Positions 33,073 through 45,612 of a stretch of DNA of 64,000 nt are shown piece by piece. The stretch's first letter is position 1. Each line of letters starts with the position of its first letter. The notes under the pieces are model-generated. The model ran no database searches. It was not told where the DNA came from and saw only the letters and a program-made list of their open reading frames with translations. The stretch spans positions 10,498,614 to 10,562,613 of the forward strand of contig OZ020247.1 of NCBI GenBank assembly GCA_963971285.1, read 5' to 3'. This stretch comes from Astropecten irregularis (taxonomy: Eukaryota; Echinodermata; Asteroidea; Paxillosida; Astropectinidae). Position numbers and translations under genes: made by a program.

Positions 33073-33260
33073 TTAGGCGTATGGTTTCTTGTCTCCGATC
33101 ATTCTTCGGGAGTCATCTGATTGGCCGGATCGGCAGATGACCACGCAGACTGCAATGATGATGATGAAGAGGAGTAGACCAATCAGAGCCAAGAGGACAA
33201 TCCACCAAATCTCCAATGGCAACCGCGACAGGGGATCCACCGTTCCTTTAGCTATTGGAG
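33073..33260 (-). CDS. last exon: membrane span and cytoplasmic tail
   Basis: A short stalk ([17 protein letters not shown]), a strongly hydrophobic span ([20 protein letters not shown] continuing CVVIC), then [19 protein letters not shown] and stop. The charged tail after the span fits a type I membrane protein; two cysteines at the inner edge may be palmitoylated (inference). Enters in phase 1, matching the EGF 14 exon. The stop codon sits in the loop of the palindrome CCATACGC-CTAAT-GCGTATGG. Confidence 0.78.
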
Positions 33261-36200
33261 CTGGTTTCAAGAGGAAGAAGGAGAATGAAAAAAAAATAAA
33301 AATGAAAGACTCTTATCTTTAATAAGCCAAGCTCGTCATGTTGTACAGAAATTATTCAGCGAAACATCACACCAAAAACTGCTAGGCAAAACTTTTCTTT
33401 GTGCGTTTGTCCAGGAAAGTGAGATACCATCTAATGAGTGGAATATCTGTCTCACTGACTACAGAAAAATGCTGAATTATTTTCAATATCTTAATTTAAC
33501 ACACAGGCAAAACAGACAGTGATTTTATGACTTCTGTATATTAATAATTAATTCTAATTAACTTAGGCTTCTGTTTTCAAAACTTCAACCGTGTCTAATT
33601 GAGAATCGGTACTTTACAAGCTGCTACTCGTAAGCGGTGTGTACATTTTTATATGTACACTTCATTCCCTGTCACGAGCTAATAATGCGTCATCATCGCT
33701 TTAAACAAGGCAGATGATCTTGCGTTCACTATTAACCATTAACTGTGTAAACTGGAGCAGGCAAATACGTAATAGAAGTGGTCGGCCTACACAAGAGCTT
33801 TTCAGTGATTTGATTATTGAATAAAGGATTGCCTGAGCCTGAGGTACGGTGATATGGGCATTTGCAGTCCAGACCTCACAGTGGTGACATCGGTTGGGTC
33901 TGTGGAAACTTTGACAGAGTACGGAAAATGGGATCCTGCATAGCATCTGGTGAATGTGTAGAAGAGGAGATTACCAACATCAGCGCAAACAATGCCTCAC
34001 AGTGGCTGTACACTTCAACTGATAATGTCATTATTCCCATCATTGTGCCCATTATTTGCTGCTTATCCTACATCACAAACTTCACGTTCTTCTACGTCAT
34101 CTTCCGTGTCCCCAGCATGCGATCCGATACAAACATCTACTTGGTGAGTATGGCCGTTGCAGACGTACTCTATGTCAGCCTGTCGTCCGGTCTTTATCTG
34201 TGGTTGTTCGTGGCATCACCCATCATCTTTCACTTCCAGTTTGTCAACTCGGCCAGTTGCGTGAGTTTCATTCTGGCACTAAACACTGGATATTTCGCCT
34301 CTGTGGCTCTCGTGACCATGGTGACATATGAAAGATGCCTGGCTGTGTGTTTCCCTATCAAGCATCGTAATATGAGAGGTCGAGGGAGGACATATAGATT
34401 GGTGGTCATCTGCTGGCTGGTAGGCTTCATGTTAGCTGGTTCAACAGTCCCCCATAATGCTGTTCTTAAAGCACAACCCCTCCAATGGCCTGACAATGAC
34501 GAGTATTTGGGATACCCTACAATGAGAGCAACGTGTGATGTCATCCAGCCATGGGTACGGAGTGTCATTCCTCTGTTTCAAAACGTTCCCTGGTTAATTG
34601 CCATGATTGTCAATGTCTACATGCACTTTCGCATCATACGTGTCCTTCACAATCGCCGGACCGACAGAAATCACACACCCGTGCGCAACAAAGTCGCCAA
34701 GATGCTGATTGTAAACGGCCTGATATTCTTCGTATGCCAAGTCCCTTATCGCATCTTGAGTTTCTCCGAGTGGATCTGCATTCTGGCCGATATTCCCGAT
34801 CCTCTTCGAGTTGGACTCGGCAGCAATGCTAGATGGATCTCCACCCTACCGCAGCTGATAAACACCATCATTAATCCTTTCATCTACGGTATGATGAACT
34901 CGCAATATCGCACTGCATTCTTTCAAGCATTCTGCTGTACGCAATCACACAGACGGCCGAATAACCACAACAACCAGCTATTTGCCATTTCAGCACAGAT
35001 TCAAGCTTCAAATACAGAAACTTTGGCCGCTAGCTCCACAATCCAGACTCACATGTAACAACTAATGTCAACAGAGGGCCCTTGCTGTTAAACATGACCT
35101 GGCTTGCATCCCACTAACTCCAAATCTGTGGCATCCTTTGATCATGACTGATCTTGGTTCTGTGCCTTGTCTGGGTCCTACAATGTGCTTGAGCAGCGCC
35201 TGTTGTGGGAGTTCAGTCCGATCCTAGAGTGGCAGTCGCTGCCACACTTGCGGCACTGGTATGAGGAAGCTGCCAGTGGGACTTTCAGGCTGTGTTTGCG
35301 CCGAGACCGCTTCTCATCTCAAGTTCAGCGTAGCTCCTCTTCACCTCGTTGGAGGCTATTGGTCAAATTACGTCTCCACTTTGTGCGATCCTGGGCAAGA
35401 TATTCCCACTTCCTGACGTCCGTGCCGACTGCCTTTATGTCTTTCTTACAGACATCTTTGAAGCAGAGCCGGGGGCAGGGAAGGGTCAAATTTATGTGGA
35501 TGCACACTGAGATGCACCAATATTTCAAGGGGCACTGGAGACAAGTGAGAGAACATTGGACGAGGCAATTCTTTACCAATCAAACTTTCAATTGGGGATC
35601 TTTGATTATCAATTAAAGTGGTTAAACCACTAAAAATCTGTTACTTTTTAGGCATTTGCTAACAGAATAGCTGAAACTAACATTAAAAAAAATTGAACCG
35701 CGCTATTTATGAAGAATTTTTACTTGTTTCTGTAATGTGTAAATATACGTAGGATGTGATGTCTGATTGACTCAAAACTTCGGAAAAAGCCTCATGTTCG
35801 GTTTGTTTCCAACCGACATAAATGTTTAGTTGTATACTGTTATATGTCAGCAACTTATGGCCATAATTGGTTTTGAGGAAACTCAACAAGCATATTTTTG
35901 AATGTACAGACTATATGTTTTGGGATTGGCGAATTTACTTTGTTGAATGAACAACTGAATGTTAATTCCACTCTAACCATAATGATTTGATGCTCCCAAC
36001 AGAGACAAAATTATAGGAAAGAGTGGGATTTGTTCTTGATTGCCACATGCTCCCCTTCATACTATTTTCATAGAATCATTTATTTGAATAACCAACCATG
36101 TTGTATATTGACATTAGCATATTAGTAATACCGCACATGCGCAGACATGCCCTTGTGCCCTGATTTGACAGATATAGATTGAGCATGGAATGAATAAGAA

Positions 36201-39200
36201 CACCGATGACCTGAGTTGTCAGACCACTACACTTAGCCTCTTTGTGTCTGCTTATTTAACATGGATCTTTGAATAGGACATAACAATTGGCGACGAGGAT
36301 AAAACGTGAACATACCGGCTCCAGATGGAGACGTAAGCAATCATGCAAAGGGCGTTTTGCAACGACCGCCCGCCGGATTCGTCCAAAGTTAGCCCGCCAT
36401 CGTAAATACATTCACAAGTACTATACTGTACTATACTGTATACTGTACGTACGTGGCAGTGTGCCACCGACATGTATTAAACCCGTACCACGAGAAATGT
36501 TCGTGTTACAGCGGTCTGCCCTTCCATTTACCGGACTCCTTCCCTCATGCAGCCCAGTGCGCCCATGCAACCAGTACAGTGATTGCCGAGTTCCGAAGTT
36601 TGGAAACCAGTGACTCGTAGACACGATTCACGCTACGGATATTGCTCAGGCCGTGCCAAGCCCGAAGAAGGCAGCCCCTTCGTTCATAAGCTATGGACAG
36701 CCAGAAAAGATGCATCCGCCCATGCCCCGGCCCCGAGCAGCCATTGACGTCGATGCCCCGAAACCCCTGAAGCCGCTCCGATCGACCCCAACATGCCCGA
36801 TAGTAGCCAGCCAGCCAGCCATACATGGAAGCCCCCATGCAGCCGCCATAGCCCTAGCCATTGAAGCCCCGGCCGCACCGCCAACGAGCCAGTGAAACCC
36901 TACGGACATCGCCGGACATGCACCGTATGCAGACGTGAGACATAGCCACGCCGCAGTCGTGACATCGTAGCCCCACTCATCAGCGTCGCACAGAGTATTA
37001 CAAAAGCCTCGTGTGTGTACTGTACAATTCTTGCGTGTGGAAACTGCATCCGGAGGGAAAAGTGCGCTTACCGGAATAGCAGGGACGCTGTGTGTAATAA
37101 TGGACGCCGTACGCGTAAGTTACATGCAATATACTGTACTGTACACGAACGAAACGCTATGCAATTGAATGCATACACAATGTACAAACTCTGACTGTGT
37201 TTCGCGACACGTCGGCAGAACTCTGACATTTGAACAGTTTTAAAGATAATTGTTCCCAGAAGTTGAATGGTTGTGTTACAGAATTAAGTACAGAAAATAA
37301 TAGCAAGTTTTCTATATTGTTGTTGATGATAATTTGAGATTTAAGCCGTAGAGCCTTAGCCTAAAGAGTGTAATTTGAGTGTTTACATCTGTGTTCATCA
37401 CGCACGGTGTGTGGATTTCGATTTAGGCCTAGCCTACCTATTTTCGATTTTCTTGTTGAAATTTCCCTAGAAATTTGAGGTCTTTGACAGTTTCGTATCA
37501 CTATGGCTAGTATTATTGGTACTATTCCTGCCTTTGATATAAAGGGATGCAAGTTTGAAGAATGGGTTGAGGTACTTGAAGCGTGGTTTGAGGCCAATGC
37601 CGTTACCGATGAAGGTAAAAAACGAGCAGTGTTACTGACTAGCCTAGGAACAAATGGATACCATACCTTGAGAGCATTACTGCAGCCAAGTAAGCCTTCT
37701 GACAAAACATTTGCAGAATGCATTTCAGCCTTACAGAAGCATTTTTCTCCTAAACCAAGTGAGATTGTACTTAGATACCGGTTTTATACTAGATCTAGGC
37801 AAGAAGGAGAAAGTATTTCACAGTTTGTGGCTGGTTTACGCCAGTTAAGTGATGGTTGTAATTTTAAAGAATTGGATAATATGTTGCGTGACAGATTGGT
37901 AGTAGGATGTAAGGAAGCCGCAATACAGCGTAAACTCCTAAGTGAATCCAAACTTACCTTTGAGAAGAGTTTGAGCATCGCATCAGCGATGGAGATGGCT
38001 AGTAAAGATGTTGAAGACATCAAGAAAATTGCCCAGCCTGCCGAAGCCCCAAAGGTGCACAAGTTGCATCAGCCAAAAAAGCCAGAGTATAAGCCAGCCC
38101 CCAGAGCAAGAAAATACCAGCGAGAGGTGAAAAACCCCAAGCCCCAGGAAAAGGGTCCAGCACAGCCTCAAGAGCAACGATGTTGGCGCTGTGGAGGAAT
38201 CCATGCCCCTAGTTCCTGTCCATTTATAATGGAGAAATGCTACAAGTGTCAACGTGTAGGCCACACCAAAAGCCAGTGTGACAAGGTAAAAGCCTTTCAA
38301 GCAAAACGGTCAGCCCAGAAGCACCGTGAGCACCGAGCACATCATCTGAATGAGACAGCAAGTGATGATTCTGACACCGAGATGGCTCTCAGTCACCTAA
38401 AGCAAGATGGCATCGTGAAAAACCTGTCATCCAAGCCTTATGAAGTGACGGTCAGTGTCAACAACAGAGACATACAAATGGAATTGGATACTGGAAGTCC
38501 ATGGTCCATCGTCTCTTCAAAAACCTACAACCAGTTGGGAAAAACAAGTGACATTCGCCATAGTACTGTCAAGCTGAAAACCTATACAGGATCCAAAGTA
38601 AAGATTCTTGGTGAAGCTGAAGTAAAGGTGAAATATGCCAGCAGAAAGCCTGTTGTCCTGCCATTACTGGTTGTGGAAGAAGGAACAAGCCTGATGGGAA
38701 GACAGTGGATTGAGCAAATCCCCGTCCCAATAGACAAGATACTGCATTGCCATGCCGTCACTGAAGCAAACGACGCAACAGCCAGCCAAACTCTACAAGA
38801 GTTGAAAGGAATTTTGCAGAGCCATGAAGAGGTCTTCAACGACAGCACATTAGGACGTTTGGAGGGATTCAAAGCCAAAGTTCAGCCAGTGAAGGAAGAA
38901 TTACTTACATGTAAGTTCTACCGAGCTTCCCCCGTAGCCTATGCACAACGTCAGAAGATTGATAAATGCCTAGATGAATTGCAAGACCAAGGAATCATCG
39001 AGCCAGTCAAGTTCTCAGAGTATGCCTGCCCGATAGTGGTTGCACCAAAACCGAATGGACAGATTCGTATATGTGGCAATTACAAGATAACTGCCAACAA
39101 AGTTCTGCAGCTAGAGCATTACCCACTGCCAACTCTAGAAGATATGATGCAAGATTTGCAAGGTGGTCAGAAGTTCTCGAAAATAGATCTTTCGCATGCC

Positions 39201-42200
39201 TACCACCAAATTGAACTTGATGACGATGCCAGGAAGTATACCACAATCAATACGCACCGAGGCCTGTATCAATACACCCGGGTCCCGTTTGGTTTGGCAT
39301 CAGCCCCTGCTCTGTTTCAGAGAACCATTGAGTCGCTTCTAGCCGACATACCAATGTGTCGCCCCTATCTCGATGATGTCATCATCACAGGAAAGACGGA
39401 TGCCGAGCACCTGTCCAATCTCGAGGCAGTCATTCAGCGCTTAGAAGAAAGCGGAATGAAGCTCAGGAAGGACAAGTGTGAGTTCCTGAAGGAATCAATC
39501 ACCTACCTGGGTCACCGCATAGATGCCGCGGGATTGCGCCCTGTGAAGGAGAAGGTTCATGCCATACAGCAAACGCCAGCACCCAAGAACCAAGAACAGC
39601 TGCAAGCTTACTTGGGCCTATTGGGATACTACCGCCGATTCTTGCCTAACTTGTCAACAGTGATAGCTCCACTGAATAAACTGTTAAAGGCAGAGTACAG
39701 TTCAAGTGGAAGAAAGCCAGGGTCTCACAAGCAACAAGCCAGTTCAAAATTTGAATGGGGCCCAGAACAACAGAAAGCCTTCGATGCCTCGAAGAAAATG
39801 TTGGCAAGTGACACTTTGTTGGTCCACTTTGACCCAAATAAGCCGTTGCTGCTTCAAACCGATGCAAGCCCATATGGACTTGGAGCAGTTCTCAGCCATC
39901 TGATGAAAGATGGGTCCGAGAAGCCTGTAGCCTTTGCCTCAAGAACCTTGACGCCGAGCGAAAGAAACTACGCTCAATACGAGAAAGAAGGTCTGTCGGT
40001 CATCTTTGGTCTGAAGAAATACCACAAGTATCTCCATGGACACAAATTCACCATTGTAACAGATCACAAGCCTTTGGTCTCCCTTTTTGGGGACAAGCCA
40101 GCAAGCCCAATGTCATCAGCGAGAGTTGCACGATGGCATATGTTGCTCTCTGCATATGACTACACCATAAGCCATAAAGCTGGAAAGCTGCACGCAAATG
40201 CCGATGCCCTATCTCGTCTACCAGTGGAAACTGTGGACGACGCTTCAGAAGAAAGCCCCCATGTCAACTCTTTGATGGAGTTGGAAAGCCGCCCCGTAAG
40301 CTCACAAGAGATAGAGCTCCTGACTACGAAGGATCCAGTGCTATCAAGAGTACGTTCCTTCGTCCTGCATGGATGGCCAGATGGAAAAAACCTAAAAGGG
40401 GATCTAGCCCCCTACGCATGTAAGCGAGAAGAGCTAAGCCTTGAAGATGGAGTGGTACTTTGGGGATCCAGAGTGGTCATTCCCCGAGACCAAGATCTCC
40501 GCAAGCATCTCACGAAGGAACTACACCTGACGCACCCAGGCATAGTTAAGATGAAGATGCTGGCTAGGTCGTATATGTGGTGGCCAGGCATCGACCGGGA
40601 CTTGGAAACCATGGTGAAAGAATGCCGAGAATGCCAGGAGCACCAGAAAATGCCACAACGTACTCCAATTCACCCATGGGAATTTCCAGAGAGGGCCTGG
40701 CAACGCCTACATATCGACTATGCCTCAGTCGATGGACAAGAAGTCCTGATTGTCGTAGATGCCTACAGTAAGTGGATTGAAGCCACGCCTGTCCACGCCG
40801 CCACTGCCAGATCTACTGTTCGAGTAATGCGTAGACTTTTTGCAAGTCATGGCATCCCAGAAGTCGTTGTCAGTGATAACGGCACGCCTTTTGTCGCTGA
40901 GGAGTTTTACAGCTTCTTGACGAGCAATGGAGTGGATCACATTCAAACAGCTCCGAATCACCCTGCCAGCAATGGCCTTGCAGAACGAGCTGTGCAAACT
41001 GTAAAGAATGGCATCAAGAAGAGTAAAGGTGACTTGGAGAAACGACTGCAACAGTTTCTGCTGCTGTATCGAGTCACGCCCCAAGCAACAACAGGCAAGA
41101 GTCCAAGTGAACTCTTGTACCGACGCCAGATCCGTACAAAACTAGACAAGTTGCGGCCCAGTCTATCACAGAAAGTCAGAAGACAGCAAAAACAGATGAA
41201 ATCGCATGCTGACAAAGGAACCAGAATGAGAAGCTACAAACTGCAGGAGAGAGTCCTTTGCAAGAATTTTGGAACCGGACCAACTTGGCTTTCTGGTCAC
41301 ATTTGCAGCACTATTGGCCAAAACCTGTTTGAGATCAAGCTCGACAGTGGTCGAATAGTTAGACGTCATGTGGATCACATCAGAAGTGGTGGTTCACCTA
41401 ACATTCAGAGTGAAGACAACACTCCTGAAATTCCAGAGTCCACACCTGTTCTGAGCCCAGGTGAAGTTTTGAGAGAAGACGCTACACCTGCTGGTGAAAG
41501 TGTTGAGACGTCTTCTACTGTTGATCTACCTCAGGCAGAGACAGCAGAGTCTCAGCCATTGAGAGTTTCTAATAGAATTAGAAAGCCGCCTGCACACTTG
41601 AATGATTATGTTGTGTTTAAGTAAGCTTATAGTTTGTTGTTGAGATTAACTGCCCTGTAGTTCAAAAGTTCAGGAAGAGCTTTTTGTGTCAGTGTTAAAT
41701 TGTGCCTTGACATGCATTGGAATTTGCAAACCTAAAAAGCTTGAGTTAAGTCAAAGAACAAATTACACAGGTAGTGTATAAGAGTATACTTTCACAAGCA
41801 TGCAGCTATATTTTATTCAAGATAAAGTCACATCAAAATATTGTAAACTCTTAATCTGGTCTAATGACCATTGATCAGACTTGTAAGCATTTTTATATAA
41901 CATCAGCTGTTAGTAATGCATAAGTCTAAGTGTAGAACTAAATCATTTTGTAGGATTACAATGTAACCATGCTGGTTTCACATGTATATCTAAGGCACAC
42001 AAGGTTAGATGCACCAAGTATTATTGTTGCTGGTGAAGTTAAGTTGTTGAGCATTGTTAGTTGCATGTTGTTGCTGTTGAAAGTTTTGGAGTTTAGAAGT
42101 TGCATTGCCTGATTTTGAAAAACAAAAATATATATGTTGTGGTCAAGTAGTCTAACATTTCAACCAGCAGTTTAAACAAGAAGTGTTACATGGTTTAGAC

Positions 42201-45200
42201 TAAATGGGGAGGAATGTTGTATATTGACATTAGCATATTAGTAATACCGCACATGCGCAGACATGCCCTTGTGCCCTGATTTGACAGATATAGATTGAGC
42301 ATGGAATGAATAAGAACACCGATGACCTGAGTTGTCAGACCACTACACTTAGCCTCTTTGTGTCTGCTTATTTAACATGGATCTTTGAAAAGGACATAAC
42401 AAACCACTAAACTAATCTTTCCATAAGTCCTACCACTTTCAGAAACTGGACAGTAACACGGTACTTAATGTTGTTTTGATCACAAGCTACACCAGTAACT
42501 GAGCTGTAAAAGTAACGCGGTGTATACAATTCAGACATTTGGCTTTACACTGCACTGGCTTTACTCAATACACTAATACAGATATATGCTAAAAACTGCA
42601 TTGAACGTGTTGTGATATACATGTAATTAGGCACAACTTTATTCAGCCCACTTTAATTAATACAGAGATGTTATAGGGCTACCCGTCTTGAGTGTACACC
42701 CACTCAGTTAGCAGTTATCTAGAGCAGACTCGCGTAACGCATGCAGGCCACACCTATCTCTAGCTTACATGTATGTTACCCTTTTATTTTTAAGTTACAA
42801 AGCTCTGGCTACAGAGTAATTGGATTGCTGGTATTCATCAGCGCCCTCGGCTGCCAGCAATACCTGCAATCCATTATGATTACGGAGCCTAAAATCGAAA
42901 GTGCTTTGTTTTGTGGTGGGAGGAAAACCGAAGAACCCGGAGGAAAACCCTTGTAGCATAGGAGAACCAAACGCACAACTCTAATCACATGTGACCCAAG
43001 CCGGGATCGAACCCAGGCCACATTGGTGAGAGGCGAGTGCCTAAAGCACTTGTCATGGTTTAATGCCACCTATGCCATGAGCCATATACTACTTCAAAAT
43101 GAAATTACTTTCAGTTTGACTACGCTTCTTCTCTATCTCAGTAAAACTGATTTTTCTTCTTTTCTCATCTTGATTTAATTGTTGCCAACTGGTTGGTGCC
43201 TAAATAGCGCCCTCTCTTGGTGACAAATGTATTGTAAATGACATGCAAAGTGTGAATTCTGACATACGATTCAAACAATTTATTAACTGTAAAATGATCA
43301 AATCTGTACACTTACTCAAACATGTTTTGCCCTCGAAATTACTGCCGCAGGCGCAGACATATTTGGATGACAGGCTGATACATGTTGCTCCATTCTTGCA
43401 GGGATTTGGTGTACAGAAGTTGGTCGTCACATCTTTAACCAACAAAGAAATCAAAATAGGGAAAAGGATATTTATAAGGGAGAACAACTTCTTGAATGAT
43501 GGGCTAAATGATGTTATGCAGAAAGACTTAGAGCCTGTTTGTTTAATGCATGGGATCCCAGATCTTAAGATCCACGTCCTATGCAGGGTACGCTAAAATG
43601 GGATCTGGATCGGGATCTTGTGTGTTAAACAGGCCCGGCTTAGCCAGCATGGTTGTGTAAGTGGGCAGGGTCAATTTCACCAAACTCATCATAATTTACT
43701 ATCAATCGTAGGACTTATCAGGAGCGGATCCAGGATTTTCTAAAGGGGGGGGGGGGTGTGGAAATAAAATGCACCAATTCAATAGCGACGGATGCATTTT
43801 GGGGCGATCAAAGTTAGTTAATTTTGTCTCCACCCGGGCCCTCTTTTTTCTTCTCTTTTTGAGTCTTTCTCCCTCCCTATTTATTGTTGTTCTTTTCTTT
43901 TGTTCTTTTTTGTTGGAAGAAAAGCAGGGGGAGGGGTGTACACCCCCACCCTGGATTCGCCCTGCTTATGATACACTACAGCCCTAGCCCCCTACGATGG
44001 GTTAACCTTTGTAACTCAAGCTACGATTGATTGATTGTAGGGCTTCGTGAAATCTGCCCCAGTTGTCCAAAGAGATAATCCATCATTTGTCAGTTGCTTG
44101 ATGGTATTCAAGGTACATATGTAATATCATACTTTGGTTTTTGCTAAGAAATACAGATTCATGGGCAAAAATATCAAGGACGATACAGTAATAGTCATCT
44201 GTGAACATTTCAGTCCCATACGGTGCCCATTTTTGAGAAAACAGTGAAAAACGGCCACATGATCTTTTTTAATTAAAAGATCAAAAAGATTTTTTGGTCG
44301 TTGTTTTACAAATTTCTAGACACATACACCATTTCAGGCGGAAAAATTTTAACGGTAGGTTTCTACCACCACCATCTTCATACCCTGTAAGTTATACGTA
44401 AATCTGTGAACATTTCTGTTTTGGTGTCTTACCAAAGTATGATACTTAGTTTAAGCCATGAAAGCCACAAACCAGACGCGGTTCTACGGGGGGGCAAAAA
44501 TTTTGTCTAGCCCTCCCAAAAAAAATGCAAGTGAAACAAAAATTCTTGAAAATACTGGATTGTTTTCAGTCATTAAGCGCCAATTACATAAAAAACGCAT
44601 TGTGTGGGCTATAATGTGCATGTTTTTCGACCCCTAATAAGACATGGCAGAAGCGAGTGTTAAAAGAACTGATAAATATTGGGTCTTCTAGCCCCCCCAA
44701 AAAATAATGGCTCTTCTAGCCCCCCAAACATTTTGACTCTAGAACCGTGCCTGCCACAAACCACTCTCAAGTCTCCCCATCTGGGGAGGATCAATTACTG
44801 TACATAGCAACTGATCATCAGTACTGCAGACCAGCTCAGAAACAGTACATTAGGCATGCACTGTACTAGGGATATGGCTTTTAAACATCAGATCATCCAT
44901 GAAATTTACATGCACGAGTGGAAACTGATGTTCTTTATTCACAGTAGAACAAAAAAAGAACTTAACAACATAATTGGGTTTTGGAGGGTTTTCTTTTTAA
45001 CTATATACAAACTTTGTTTAAAACATCATGTGAAAAAAACTTCATCCACAATCCACACAGATCTGTGATGGACATGTCGTAGAACTTAAAGGTAGTATCA
45101 TACTTTGGTAGGAAACCAAAACAGAAATCTTCACAGATTTACTGACAACTTAAATAAAGATGGTGCTGATACAAACATAGTGTTAAAATTGTTCTGCCTG

Positions 45201-45569
45201 ATATGCTGTATTTATCAAGAAATTAGTGAAAGCAACGACCGGAAATATTTTAGACCTTTAAATGATAAAAAATAATGGTGGACTGGAAAGATTAAAAGAA
45301 TTCTGTGGGAGTTTTTCACTGTTTTTTCAAAATGTGAGTACCGTATGGGACTGAAAATTTCACAGACGACTGTTACTGTATTTTACTTGATATTTTTGCC
45401 CATAAATCTGCATTTCTTTGACAAAAACCAAAGTAGTGCCATGAAGTCTAATGTGCATGCAACCTCTTTTGTGTAATAATGTAATGAAACCATCATAAGA
45501 ATAAAATGGTAGATTACAATATGTCGCATGTGGGTAACAAAGACACCCCAAGGCTCTTTTCCAAACCTC

Positions 45570-45612
<43 letters not shown>

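Larger units (their letters stand above)
36099..42401 (+). mobile_element. complete Ty3/Gypsy LTR retrotransposon (6.3 kb)
   Basis: LTRs of 187 bp (36099-36285, 42215-42401) differ at one base. The perfect 5-bp duplication AACCA flanks the insertion. A primer-binding site, one intact gag-pol frame and a purine tract are all in the expected places. Domain order protease, reverse transcriptase, RNase H, integrase is that of Ty3/Gypsy. There is no envelope gene. The near-identical LTRs and open frame show a recent insertion in the last intron of the Reeler/EGF gene, in antisense to it. Confidence 0.96.

Noticed and set aside
33862-33927. N-terminal extension of the GPCR
   Set aside because: The extra 22 codons contain no ATG; the first in-frame ATG is at 33928 and gives a normal extracellular N-terminus.
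35167-35616. 149-codon plus-strand frame after the GPCR
   Set aside because: It lies antisense to the LINE ORF2 remnant, which explains its openness; the peptide has no family features.
36287-36909. Frames of 60-108 codons in the leader of the LTR element
   Set aside because: GC-rich low-complexity sequence, no gag or env features, and the real gag-pol start follows downstream.
39007-41378. Minus-strand frames inside gag-pol
   Set aside because: Shadows of the long plus-strand frame.
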